From positions 1,240,001 to 1,304,000 of the forward strand of contig CAWADH010000008.1 in the NCBI GenBank assembly GCA_963780795.1: a stretch of 64,000 bases of DNA, written 5' to 3'. The notes beneath the pieces were generated by a model. It saw only the letters and a program-made list of their open reading frames with translations, was not told the origin of the DNA and ran no database searches. The stretch's first letter is position 1. Every line of letters begins with the position of its first letter. The DNA comes from DATJGR01 sp963780795. Lineage in GTDB: Bacteria; Pseudomonadota; Gammaproteobacteria; Pseudomonadales; Azotimanducaceae. Made by a program: the position numbers and the translations under genes. Shown piece after piece: positions 24,103 to 33,241 of the stretch.

Positions 24103-26766
24103 TTAGACATCGATCCTGAGTTGCTCCGGCGTCATCGCTCGGCCCGTTTCCCAAGCAGCCGTGAGTTCGGACTCGGGGAGCATTTCGCGGAGCGCGTCGA
24201 TTACGCACGTGTACGCGGGCTGCTCGATCGGGGGCAGCGGCCTGACCGCGCCTTCGCGAATCCGTTCAGCAGCGCCCAGGAGTCGCGCGGCAATTGTCGG
24301 GCGCGCGCGATCGATTGCCACCTTCGCCAATCCTTCGAGACAGTTTGCCGTGGCATCGTGGGCTTGAACCTGCCGCCCCCGCAACAACCCGTCTGCAAAC
24401 AGCTCGAAAGCCCGGTCGGTCTCGCCGCGTTCCAATGCCAAACGCCCCAGCAGTGACAACGCAAGCGCGGCCTCGGGAACGAATCCGGCCTCTTCGGCGA
24501 TGGTGAGGCTCTGTGCCAGCAACGATGCCGCCTCGGTATTGTTACCTTCGTGGTGCGTCAGCCAGCCGAGCCGCAGCAGCGTGTGATCGACGCCCATACC
24601 CTCGCCCATGCGCAGATGAAGGGCGTGTGCCTGTTCGAGCGACGCGCGCGCCGCTTTGAGATCACCTCGCTGTAGTAGCAGGTTGCCGAGTTTCGCCAAT
24701 GCAAAAGCCAGGCTGGGCGCGTGATCGATGGAGCGAAGGATTTCCACGCTTTCGGACAACAGCGCGCGCGCACGATCGAAATCCCCCCGGCTCGCGCATT
24801 GATCTCCGAACGACTGCAAACAATGGCCGGCAACGTATGGATCACCGGCAACTCTCGCGAGATCCAGCGCGCGTTCCGCGACGCGTTCGCTTTCCACCGC
24901 TTCGCCCATGTAGAACAGGTTGCTGGCCAGATTGCTGAGCGCCTCCGCTTCAGCTGCGCGATCGCCGAGCTCGCGGAACAACGCGACGCTCTTCGTCAGT
25001 TGACCTTGCGCAGCTGCGTAATCGCCTTGAAACCGAGCCATCCAGCCGGCGCCGAGCAGTGCGCTCGCGCGCGCCGACGAGGTTGCCGGCGTTTCGGGCG
25101 CCTGCCCCAGATGTTCTTCCAACGACCGTCGCCCGCTGGTCGCGAGACCGCGCGTCATCCAGTATCTCCAGAGACTGCTGACCAACAGCAATGCGGTCGT
25201 CGTATCGCCGTTTGAACACCATTCCAGCGCGCCTTGCAGGTTGTCGTGCTCCGCATCGAAGGCAGCCATTACGGTCTGCTGCTCACTCGTCCGAAGCGCC
25301 CGCGCCATCTGTTCGGCCGCCGCGCAGAAGTGGTCGCAATGGCGGTCGCGCAGCAGTTCGCCTTCGCCGGCGTCCAATAGTCGCGTGTTCGCATATTGAC
25401 GAACCGTTTCGAGCATTCTGTACCTCGGTGTCCCGCCGGTCTTGGAACCCGCTTGCACCCAGGACTTGTCCACCAGTCTCGTGAGCAGGTCGACGATCGA
25501 CTCGCACGCCAACGGATCAACGCCGGCGACGGTTTCGGCAGATTCCAAGCTGAAACCCGCGGAAAAAACGGCCAATCGCCGCAACAGGACCTGCTCGCGC
25601 CCCTCGAGCAGTTCGTGACTCCAGTCGAATGCCGCTTGAAGCGTCTGCTGGCGCGGTACCGCTGTGCGGCGACTCCCTGTCAACAGTCGAAAACGATCAT
25701 CCAACCGGCTGCAAATCTGCTCAGCCGTCAGCGCCCTCAGCCGCGCGGCGGCGAGTTCGATCGCCAATGGAATTCCGTCCAAACGCGCGCAGATCTGTGC
25801 GACATATCTCGCGTTCTCGGCTGTCAGCGAGAAGCTCTGCTGCATCTCCTGCGCACGCTCCACGAGCAAGCGAACCGATTCGATCTCACCGAGTTCGCCA
25901 AGGGTGAGCATTCGTTCCGCGTCTGGAATAGCCAACGACGCGATTCTCCAGGAATGTTCACCCGCAATCCCAAGCGCTTCGCGGCTCGTGCATAGGATCT
26001 TGACGAATGGTGCTCGTCGCAGCAGTAGTTCCACCAGGCGAGCGCAACCGTCGATGAGATGTTCGCAGTTGTCGAGCAGCAGCAATGCCCGCTTGGGTGC
26101 CAGCGCCGCCACCAACGTGTCGTCCAATGCCTGTCCAGGGATTTCACGCAAACGCAACGCGGCGGCGATCGCGTGGCTGATCTGTGTCGGATCGGTGAGC
26201 GACGCGAGTTCGACGAACCAGACGCCGTCCCGCAGCGCCACTACCATCGCATCGGCGAGTTCGAGCGCAAATCGGGTCTTTCCAACGCCGCCCACGCCAG
26301 TAATCGTCACCAATCTGTGCGCGTCCAGCAGGCTGCGCACCTGTGACTTCTCGCGGGCGCGGCCGACGAAACTCGTCAGTTGCGCAGGAAGATTGTGAAG
26401 TGAACCCATCGATGGATGAGGCTCCGTCGCAGCGACCGAATCGACGCGCTCGATGGGAGCGATCAGCCGATAGCCGCGGCGCGGTACGTGTTCGATGAAG
26501 CGCGGCGCGCGCGCCTGGTCGCACAATGCCGCGCGCAAATGGGCGACCGCCTGATGCACCACGTTGTCGCCGACGACGACGGTCGGCCACACACGATCCA
26601 ACAAATCGGCGGACGACAGCGCGCGCGGCGAGGCGTCTGCCAGCGCGACGAGAACGTCCATCGCCTTCGCATCGACGCGATTACCGCCGACATGGTTTAT
26701 GCCCGGTTCGATCCAGAAGTCGCCGAGACGGAATGCGTCGTTCTGCTTCGAACGCGTTGTGCTCAC
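24103..26766 (-). CDS. Winged-helix / STAND ATPase / TPR transcriptional regulator
   Basis: An 887-residue multidomain protein. Residues 10-98 form an OmpR/CadC-type winged-helix DNA-binding domain (FIEHVPRRGYRLIAPIE at its end). Residues about 130-420 are a STAND (NB-ARC-like) NTPase with Walker A GVGGVGKT at 157-164, Walker B LLLLDNCEH near 230 and the GIPLAIELAAARL motif. Residues about 550-860 are TPR repeats (AEALSNLASNLFYMGEAVES and similar). Such proteins couple ligand sensing by the repeats to ATP-driven activation of DNA binding; the ligand is unknown. The GTG at 26766 is preceded by AGAGGGG, whereas the longer frame to 26799 is not. It is divergent from a small exported protein gene and the two TIR genes, which it may control (inference). 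Confidence 0.88.
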   Translation of the reverse strand: MSTTRSKQNDAFRLGDFWIEPGINHVGGNRVDAKAMDVLVALADASPRALSSADLLDRVWPTVVVGDNVVHQAVAHLRAALCDQARAPRFIEHVPRRGYRLIAPIERVDSVAATEPHPSMGSLHNLPAQLTSFVGRAREKSQVRSLLDAHRLVTITGVGGVGKTRFALELADAMVVALRDGVWFVELASLTDPTQISHAIAAALRLREIPGQALDDTLVAALAPKRALLLLDNCEHLIDGCARLVELLLRRAPFVKILCTSREALGIAGEHSWRIASLAIPDAERMLTLGELGEIESVRLLVERAQEMQQSFSLTAENARYVAQICARLDGIPLAIELAAARLRALTAEQICSRLDDRFRLLTGSRRTAVPRQQTLQAAFDWSHELLEGREQVLLRRLAVFSAGFSLESAETVAGVDPLACESIVDLLTRLVDKSWVQAGSKTGGTPRYRMLETVRQYANTRLLDAGEGELLRDRHCDHFCAAAEQMARALRTSEQQTVMAAFDAEHDNLQGALEWCSNGDTTTALLLVSSLWRYWMTRGLATSGRRSLEEHLGQAPETPATSSARASALLGAGWMARFQGDYAAAQGQLTKSVALFRELGDRAAEAEALSNLASNLFYMGEAVESERVAERALDLARVAGDPYVAGHCLQSFGDQCASRGDFDRARALLSESVEILRSIDHAPSLAFALAKLGNLLLQRGDLKAARASLEQAHALHLRMGEGMGVDHTLLRLGWLTHHEGNNTEAASLLAQSLTIAEEAGFVPEAALALSLLGRLALERGETDRAFELFADGLLRGRQVQAHDATANCLEGLAKVAIDRARPTIAARLLGAAERIREGAVRPLPPIEQPAYTCVIDALREMLPESELTAAWETGRAMTPEQLRIDV

Positions 26767-26787
26767 GGTATCCCCTCTTCCGCATCC

Positions 26788-26816
26788 AATAGATCGCACG
26801 GGCCACGCACGGTCAA
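26788..26816 (-). promoter_or_regulatory. Sigma70-type promoter of the STAND regulator gene
   Basis: On the minus strand TTGACC (26811-26816) is separated by 17 bp from TCTATT (26788-26793). The expected start is about 15 nt before the GTG at 26766, leaving room for the AGAGGGG ribosome binding site. Confidence 0.6.
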
Positions 26817-26822
26817 GCGCGG

Positions 26823-26832
26823 GTACCGGTAC
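26823..26832. promoter_or_regulatory. Perfect 10-bp palindrome GTACCGGTAC in the divergent region
   Basis: The palindrome lies just upstream of the STAND regulator -35 box, between it and the small plus-strand gene. It is a possible operator; short palindromes also arise by chance. Confidence 0.35.
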
Positions 26833-26873
26833 TCAGCGGGGTTTCAGTCATCTTTCAGGCGCATCGCAGGACA

Positions 26874-26893
26874 TTCGGTCCGCGATGACCGAA
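26874..26893. promoter_or_regulatory. Inverted repeat TTCGGTC-N6-GACCGAA
   Basis: Exact 7-bp arms around CGCGAT. It lies just before the preferred ATG (26909) of the small exported protein and covers an alternative ATG at 26885. It may be an operator or a leader hairpin. Confidence 0.4.
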
Positions 26894-26908
26894 CGTGCAA
26901 CCGAGTGC

Positions 26909-27349
26909 ATGAGCGCTGCAATCGCGACGAAGGCAACGGTGAACACATCGATATCGCTTATTTTGCGTGTTGGTCTCTCGTGTTCAACGCTCGCTGCCGC
27001 CGCTTCGGTCCTTGCAGGTCCGTTACTGATCCAGGATCACAACGCGAACCGGGCACCCAACCACGACGCAGTGATGCGCTGCGTCGTGGCGATTCGGGAC
27101 CAAGTGGGTCCCGGCCATGGTCTGAAGTTCTCTCGCTACGCCGTCACGGAGCGTTCGTCCCGGGGTGATGAGTTGATCGTCGTGCGCGGCAGCCTTTGGG
27201 AGGGTGACGCGCGCATAGCAATCGAAGGTCGCTGCGGTTCGGATGCGTCTAACAAGGTGGTGGCAAGAGTCGTCCGCGCGCAGAGCGAAGCCGCGCTCAC
27301 TATGGCGATGAAGTTACTGACGGGCGTGCTGGGGCGCAACCACGCCTAG
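26909..27349 (+). CDS. Small exported protein of unknown function
   Basis: About 146 residues, not recognised. The N-terminus has a lysine followed by a hydrophobic stretch (SISLILRVGLSCSTLAAAA) ending near ASVLA-GPL, which looks like a signal peptide or membrane anchor. The mature part is about 110 residues with DAVMRCVVAIRDQVGPGHG, LIVVRGSLWEGDARIAIEGR and an Ala/Lys-rich end. ATG 26909 places the signal peptide near the start; ATG 26885 in the same frame is the alternative, and neither has a strong ribosome binding site. It lies between the divergent STAND regulator and the first TIR gene, 80 bp before the latter. Confidence 0.5.
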   Translation: MSAAIATKATVNTSISLILRVGLSCSTLAAAASVLAGPLLIQDHNANRAPNHDAVMRCVVAIRDQVGPGHGLKFSRYAVTERSSRGDELIVVRGSLWEGDARIAIEGRCGSDASNKVVARVVRAQSEAALTMAMKLLTGVLGRNHA

Positions 27350-27373
27350 AGTGCCGGCAGCGCGCCAGTCGGA

Positions 27374-27402
27374 TTGGCAAGCAAGCACGGCCGGCGCATA
27401 GT
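27374..27402 (+). promoter_or_regulatory. Promoter of the first TIR gene
   Basis: TTGGCA (27374-27379), 17-bp spacer and CATAGT (27397-27402), 28 bp before the GTG start. The -10 context (CATAGTT) is shared with the region before the second TIR gene, suggesting that the promoter was duplicated with the gene. Confidence 0.5.
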
Positions 27403-27429
27403 TCGGACATCCGGTTCGAGCCGTGCGCT

Positions 27430-29780
27430 GTGTCCGAAACGAATCCAACAACGACGCGTCAACCGGCCTACCGTGGGTCAGAGTCGTTCGTGTTCGTCTG
27501 TTACTCGCACCGCGAAGAGCAGCGAATCGAAGCGGAAATCGCGGCTCTATCAGCGCGGGGCGTGCGCATCAACTACGACGAAGGGATCGACCCGGGACAC
27601 ACGTGGCCGGACCACCTGGCGGAGGCGATCGAAACCTGTTGCGCATTCCTGATCTTCATCTCGAAGTACTCCATCGCGTCGGACGACTGTCGCCGGGAAC
27701 TCACGTTCGCGCTCACGAAGAAGCGGCCAGTGGTTGCGGTGCACCTGGACGACATCGAGCTTCCCTCGGCGATGCGCCTACAACTCGGCGATCGCCAGGC
27801 GATCATCCGATCGCGGTTCACCGAGGCTGAGTATCGCCAGAGGTTGACGGCGGCGATGCTGACATATCAGAACGCGGCGCCGCCGCTTGAAGCGGACGCT
27901 GACGGCCTGTACGCGCTAATCGAACGGACCAGCAATCGGCGCCGTCGCCGCCGTCTTTTGCTCGCCTCGATCCTTGGAGGAGTTGCGATTGCGGCCAGTA
28001 CGCTCCTGGCTTTCAGGTCACAGATCGGCGGCGAACTGCGCTCGCTCGAAGCACCGGCAAAGAACGAAGGCATCGTCGTATTGCCGTTCGAGAATGCCAG
28101 CGGCCGCGATGCCGATACCTATCTGAGCGAAGGTGTTTCGGACGAACTGCGGGATCAACTCACCCACTTGAGCGCGTTGCGAGTGCTGGCCCGCTCGTCG
28201 TCGACCGCATTTCGCGATCAAAACAAACCGGCGTCGGCGATCGCAAAGGAGTTGGGCGTAGCGTCGGTCGTGGAGGGGAGTCTGCGCAAAGAGGGCGACT
28301 CGGTACATGTCGTCGTGCGATTGATCGACGCTGAAACCGACACTCAGCTGTGGTCGCAAAGCTACGATGCCAACGATCGCAACATGCTGGCCGTCCAACA
28401 GAAAATCGCCGTTGCTGCGGCGAAGCAGATCCTGCCCCAGGTCGACGCGAAAGAAATTCCGCGGCCCGATTGGAAAGAGTCGGTGAATGCACTGATGCTC
28501 CGGGCGCGCGACTCCGCCCAGAACGCCGTCACTCCGAAGGATTGGGACGAGCCGGTCTCGTTGTACGAGAAGATCCTCGAGGTCGATCCGCAGTCGGCGC
28601 GCGCGCACGCAGGGCTCGCGCGGGCGCTGTTTCGTCAGGGCCTGGATCTGAAAGCCGCCGAGCGGCACGCGCGCCAGGCCGTGGAGATCGATCCGAACCT
28701 CTCCGAAGGCCATAGCGTACTCGCGGTCATCCTCGACGGACTTTGGCGCCCGGGTGCGGGCCAGGAGTTCGCGCGCGCGGTCCAACTGAATCCCGGCGAT
28801 GCCGAGGCGTTGCACGACTATGGTGTGTACCTCATGGGGCGCGGTACGGGCGATCCATATCCCTATCTTCGCAAGGCCAGCAACATCGATCCGTATTCGC
28901 CGGTCAAAGCGGCGGACCTTGCCTGGGCGCATGTGCTAGGAGGTCGGCCGGGCGCCGGCGAGGCGGCGCTCAAGACGATTGAGGAGCGGTTTCCGACCGC
29001 CAATGGCCGCTTCGTGCTCGCCCGGACCCTCGGAAACCAGGCCGGCAGACTCGACGAGGCAATCGCGTGGCAGATGGAGGCGCGGCGTCTAGATCCCAGC
29101 AACCCGGACGTGTCGCGCGACATCGCCGAGTGGTTGGCGCGTCTGGGGATGGACGCGGAAGCGAACAAGGTTCAACCCGAACCGACGCTGCGTATCCTGT
29201 TCTGGCAGCGGCGATACGATGAAATCATCGAGCGCATGTCGAACGTCGATCTGGACGAACACGATGACGATGAGCTCGGTTACCTCGCTTTTGCGCTGCA
29301 GGCCACGGGCCGCGACGAAGAAGCGATTCCGATTCTGCAACGACATGGGACTTCCCGAGATTGCGCTGAATGTCGACATGCGGCGCATCGCGCACCTGCA
29401 CCGATCTCGCGATTTTGTTCGGCTCGCTGAATGCAATCGGCAGGACCGCGCAGGCGCGGAAACTTGCGCGATGGCTGGAGCAAAACCAACGGCCGGGAAT
29501 CCAGAATGATCACGGCTGGGGCGGCCACTGGTGGCTGGGGTGCGCGCTCGGAGTCCTGGGAAAACGCGACGAGGCGCTGCATGAGATCGAGGCGATGGTT
29601 GCAGGGTCCAGTCTCGCCTTGACGCCTTATCTGCGTGACGCGGCATGCTTCCGTGACCTGCACGGCGAACCCGCGTTACCAGAAGGGCCGTCAGAAGCTG
29701 CAGGGGCGTATCGACAAGATGACGGAAGCATCTGCCGGCGACTGCTCGCGCAGCACGGATTTTCGATGGATCAGCTCTAA
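27430..29780 (+). CDS. TIR - transmembrane - TolB-like - TPR protein, C-terminus broken by frameshifts
   Basis: The first of two tandem paralogues, about 783 codons after repair. Residues 17-135 are a TIR domain: FVFVCYSHREE, the YDEGIDPGHTWPD loop and CRREL with Glu90 aligned to the catalytic Glu of NAD-cleaving TIR proteins. An Arg-rich stop-transfer and one membrane helix follow (about 172-195), then a TolB/FlgO-like domain (IVVLPFENASG, YLSEGVSDELRDQL, VASVVEGSLRKEGD) and TPR repeats. The open frame stops at 29430, but homology to the second copy resumes in other frames to the TAA at 29780. About four single-base shifts are needed, near 29335, 29402, 29673 and 29740. GTG start without a clear ribosome binding site. 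A membrane-anchored sensor or immune effector is possible; function is inferred only. Confidence 0.78.
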
Positions 29781-29824
29781 GAGCAGCTTCTTCGCTGGTT
29801 CATTCCGCTGACGGACTGGTTGGG

Positions 29825-29848
29825 GTGCCCACGGAGACCTGTGGGCAC
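29825..29848. terminator. Perfect stem-loop (8-bp arms) between the TIR genes
   Basis: GTGCCCAC-GGAGACCT-GTGGGCAC forms a strong hairpin 45 nt after the end of the first TIR gene and just before the -35 of the second. No T run follows, so it could be a terminator, an operator or an mRNA structure. Confidence 0.45.
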
Positions 29849-29853
29849 AACGC

Positions 29854-29883
29854 GTGACAAATCGTCGCGGCCCACCGCATAGT
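29854..29883 (+). promoter_or_regulatory. Promoter of the second TIR gene
   Basis: GTGACA (29854-29859), 18-bp spacer and CATAGT (29878-29883), 27 bp before the TTG start at 29910; its CATAGTT core matches the region before the first TIR gene. Confidence 0.5.
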
Positions 29884-29909
29884 TGGAAGCCCGGCCAAAA
29901 GAACCTGCG

Positions 29910-32282
29910 TTGTCCGATACGCCCCTTCCAACGACCCGAACGCCCGCCTACCGCGGCTCGGAACCTTTCGTCTTCGTCAGCTACTCCCACCGTGACGAGG
30001 CGCTGGTAGAACGCGAGATCGAACTGCTCACGGCGCGCGGTGCCCGAATCTACTACGACGAAGGCATCGATCCCGGCCGCGAATGGCCGGAAGAACTGGC
30101 GAGCGCGGTCGAAAACTGCAGCGCATTCGTTTTCTTCATCACCAGCCAATCGATCGACTCACGCGTATGTCGCGGAGAGCTCGCCGTTGCGCTGCAGGCG
30201 GAACGACCGGTCATACCGGTGCAACTGGACGCCACCGAACTGCCGGCGGCCCTTCGCCTTCAGATCGGTAACCGGCAGGCGATCATCCGATCGCGATTCA
30301 CCGAGACCGAGTATCGCGAGCGGCTGACGTCGGCCGTATTGGCGTTTCAGAACGCACCGCCCACCGCCGAACGCGACGCGACGATCTTCGAACGACACGA
30401 GACCGGAAGATCTGAAGCGAAGCGACCGTCCCGACGCTTCGCCCCGCTCGTCGCGGTCGCCGCGACGATTGCGTTGATCTCCGCGGCACTACTGGCCTGG
30501 CGACCACAGATCATTGGCGAGTGGTACGGGCCGGAGTCGACCGCCAAACATCAGGGACTCGTTGTGCTGCCGTTCGAGAACGGGAGCCCCGATGAAGCGG
30601 ACGCGTATCTCAGCGAGGGTTTCTCCGACGAGTTGCGCGATCAACTGAGCCGCGTGCAAGGTCTGCGTGTCGTCGCGCGCGCGTCGTCGATCGTTTTTCG
30701 TGGGCAGAACAAACCCGCATCGCTGATTGCGAAGGAGCTGGGAGTTGCAACGGTGGTGGAGGGCAGTCTTCGCAAGGACGGTGATTCGTTGCGAATCGTC
30801 GTGCGGCTGATCGATGGTACCGACGACGCACAACTCTGGTCGCAGCGATACGACCGCAAGTCGACCGACCTGCTCGCGATTCAGCAGGAAGTCGCGCTAG
30901 CGGCTAGCCGGCAGATTCTTCCCCAAGTCGATCCGAAGGAACTCCCGCGCCCGGAGTACCAGGCTTCGGTGACCGACCTGATGATGCTCGCGCGAAACTA
31001 CCAGCAGAAGGCCGTCAGTCCCGAAGAGTGGGACAAGGTGGTATCGCTGTACCAACAGGTTCTCGAGCTCGACCCCGAGTCCGCACTCGCGCACGCGCGG
31101 CTCGCGCAGGCGCTGCTGTATCAAGGCAAGGACGTCGACGGCGCCGAGCGTCAGGCCCGACTGGCGCTGAGCATCAACCCGAAACTTGCGGAAGGCCATG
31201 CGGTGCTGGGTCACTTGCTGTGGGTGCAGTTCCGCGACGGTGGCAGCGCAGAGCTTCGGCAAGCAGTCGAGCTGAATCCAAACGACGCAGACGCCCAGTA
31301 TTACTACGGCGCGTATCTGACGTTTCAGAGTGGCAAGAACAGCGACGCGCTAATGCACCTCAACCGCGCCCGCGAACTCGATCCGATTTCGTTGCTCTAC
31401 ATCGGCACGGTGGCGTCGCACCAAGCGCAGAGAGGCAACACCGAGGAGGTCGCGAAGCTCTCCACGATCATCCAGGAGCGTTTTCCCGATGCGGGGGGCA
31501 GGTTCGCGCTTTCCCGCATTCTCGATACCGCGGGCCAACTGGATGAAGCCATTGCCTGGGCGATGGAAGCAAAACGGCTCGATCCGCGGCATGAAGACGT
31601 TTCTCGCGACATTGCCGAACGGTTGGCGCGAATTGGCCTCGACGCAGAATCGAAACGGGTGGAACCCGAGTCGTCGCTGCGGATCCTGTTCTGGCAGCGT
31701 CGCTACGACGACATCATCGATCGCATGTCGAATGTGGACCTCGACGACGCGGATGCCGATTCGCTCGGTTATCTGGCGTTCGCCCTTCAAGCGGTCGGAC
31801 GCGACTCCGAAGCGATTCCGATCCTCGAGTCGATTGGACTACCGAACGCTGCAATGGACAACGACCTGCGTCGATGGGCCCATTTGCATCATCTGGCAGT
31901 CTTGGTTGGCGCGCTACGCAGTGTCGGCGAAACTCGGCAAGCGACGAGCCTGGCAGCCTGGCTGGATCAATTCGCGACGGACTTGCTTCCCGACAATAAC
32001 CCGTACGTCGTTACGCCCGGATGGGGTGCCCATTGGTGGAAGGCGTGTGCGCTCGCGGAGCTGGGCAAACGCGAGCAGGCTTTAACGGAGGTCGAGACTA
32101 CGGCCGCGGCGCCGAACCTCGCGTGGCTGCCTTATCTGCGCGACGCAGGTTGCTTTCGCGACTTACACGAGGAGCCGCGTTATCAGAAGGCAATCGAAGT
32201 GCTGCAAGCTCGGCATGATGCAATCCGGGATCGACTGCCGGCCACGCTTGCGAAACACGGGTTCGAGATGGAGGACCTTTAG
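29910..32282 (+). CDS. TIR - transmembrane - TolB-like - TPR protein (second copy, intact)
   Basis: A 790-residue protein. The TIR domain (17-135) has FVFVSYSHRDE, YDEGIDPGREWPE and CRGEL with the putative catalytic Glu90. A single membrane helix follows around residues 172-192 (LVAVAATIALISAALLAW), putting the TIR domain inside the cell and the rest probably in the periplasm. Then come a TolB/FlgO-like domain (LVVLPFENGSPDEADAYLSE, VATVVEGSLRKDGDSL) and C-terminal TPR repeats (SALAHARLAQALLYQGKDV; EAIPILESIGL). TIR domains of this kind often cleave NAD. The TTG at 29910 aligns with the GTG of the first copy. Its stop overlaps the stop of the convergent outer-membrane gene. Biological role unproven. 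Confidence 0.85.
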   Translation: MSDTPLPTTRTPAYRGSEPFVFVSYSHRDEALVEREIELLTARGARIYYDEGIDPGREWPEELASAVENCSAFVFFITSQSIDSRVCRGELAVALQAERPVIPVQLDATELPAALRLQIGNRQAIIRSRFTETEYRERLTSAVLAFQNAPPTAERDATIFERHETGRSEAKRPSRRFAPLVAVAATIALISAALLAWRPQIIGEWYGPESTAKHQGLVVLPFENGSPDEADAYLSEGFSDELRDQLSRVQGLRVVARASSIVFRGQNKPASLIAKELGVATVVEGSLRKDGDSLRIVVRLIDGTDDAQLWSQRYDRKSTDLLAIQQEVALAASRQILPQVDPKELPRPEYQASVTDLMMLARNYQQKAVSPEEWDKVVSLYQQVLELDPESALAHARLAQALLYQGKDVDGAERQARLALSINPKLAEGHAVLGHLLWVQFRDGGSAELRQAVELNPNDADAQYYYGAYLTFQSGKNSDALMHLNRARELDPISLLYIGTVASHQAQRGNTEEVAKLSTIIQERFPDAGGRFALSRILDTAGQLDEAIAWAMEAKRLDPRHEDVSRDIAERLARIGLDAESKRVEPESSLRILFWQRRYDDIIDRMSNVDLDDADADSLGYLAFALQAVGRDSEAIPILESIGLPNAAMDNDLRRWAHLHHLAVLVGALRSVGETRQATSLAAWLDQFATDLLPDNNPYVVTPGWGAHWWKACALAELGKREQALTEVETTAAAPNLAWLPYLRDAGCFRDLHEEPRYQKAIEVLQARHDAIRDRLPATLAKHGFEMEDL

Positions 32283-33199
32283 AACGACCGGCTGATTCCC
32301 ACCCGCACGTCGTACTTCACTTCGTGCACGTTCTCGCCCCACGTCATGGTCGAGACCGACGAAAAAACGCTGACTCTGCCAGTGAGGAGATAAGACGCGC
32401 CTACCGCGACGTCGATCGAGTCGATCCGGCCGAGTTGTTCGTGATGTTCGAAAAGGTCTGGATTACCGAGAAAGTCGGCGGGGCCGAGGCCGTTGTGCGT
32501 TTTCACGCCGATCGCATACAGCCGCAGCATCAATCGTTCGGTAGCGAAGAAGTCCGTTTCGAGATTGACGGTACTTCTGGTGACCGTCGTGCCCTGAAAC
32601 TGCTCCAACGTGGTGTAAAGGTAGTCGATCTCTACATAGAAGCGGTCGAGCGGCTCCGGAAGGATCCGTCCCGACGCAACCCCGAAACTCAATTGGCTCT
32701 CGTTCGTGCCGATCGCCGCATGGGTGAAGTCCGGGTAATCGTGCGTAGGACGGCCGTACTCGATCCCCGGCGTCACGGCCCACCCGCCGGCGCTCAGCGA
32801 ATATTTCGTTCCGATCGATATGTCCTGAAAGCTGCCGTGATAGCTCCCGTCGTCGGTTTGCGAAACGTGCACGACGCCGTCCGGTGTCGTGAGCGTATGC
32901 GGATAAGACCCGGTGTATTGGCTTTGGACGTACGGCAGCCCTGCGTAAATCGCAAGGCGATCGGTCACGCCGTACTCGGCACTCACGGCCAGGCGTTGCG
33001 TATTCATCGAACCGATATCGGCGGGTTTCCCGTCTGGATCCAGATGGTTCTGCATGTGGACGTAGTCGTACGCGAGACCGGCCCACCCACCACCTGCTTC
33101 CGGCGTAAAGGGGGTCACTGCATAGGCATCCGCAACGACTGCGCAAACCGCTGCACCGCCACAGGCCACAACCAGGCTTCTCAAGAGAGCTGCGCGCAA
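32279..33199 (-). CDS. Outer-membrane beta-barrel protein (transporter-like)
   Basis: A 306-residue exported protein. The signal peptide spans residues 1-27 (LRSLVVACGGAAVCAVVADA, cleavage after YA). The rest alternates polar and hydrophobic residues as in an outer-membrane barrel: GGGWAGLAYDYVHMQNH, DRLAIYAGLPYVQSQYTG, FQDISIGTKYSLSAGG and the C-terminal beta-signal VKYDVRVGISRSF ending in Phe. It resembles the broad MetA/phenol-degradation barrel group, without a clear substrate. The TTG at 33199 is preferred since GGAGG lies 7 nt upstream; an upstream TTG at 33226 lacks one. It ends tail-to-tail with the TIR gene. Confidence 0.72.
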   Translation of the reverse strand: MRAALLRSLVVACGGAAVCAVVADAYAVTPFTPEAGGGWAGLAYDYVHMQNHLDPDGKPADIGSMNTQRLAVSAEYGVTDRLAIYAGLPYVQSQYTGSYPHTLTTPDGVVHVSQTDDGSYHGSFQDISIGTKYSLSAGGWAVTPGIEYGRPTHDYPDFTHAAIGTNESQLSFGVASGRILPEPLDRFYVEIDYLYTTLEQFQGTTVTRSTVNLETDFFATERLMLRLYAIGVKTHNGLGPADFLGNPDLFEHHEQLGRIDSIDVAVGASYLLTGRVSVFSSVSTMTWGENVHEVKYDVRVGISRSF

Positions 33200-33241
33200 G
33201 ACCGAACCTCCCCCCGGCGGTTCCAATTGCTGTCCGAACGG

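Noticed and set aside
26564..27349. Longer 261-residue version of the small exported protein
   Set aside because: The extra N-terminus runs antisense through the STAND regulator and its promoter and lacks coding character; a start at 26885 or 26909 is more plausible.
24103..32282. Prophage or transposon origin of the TIR region
   Set aside because: No integrase, transposase, terminal repeats or tRNA boundary were seen.
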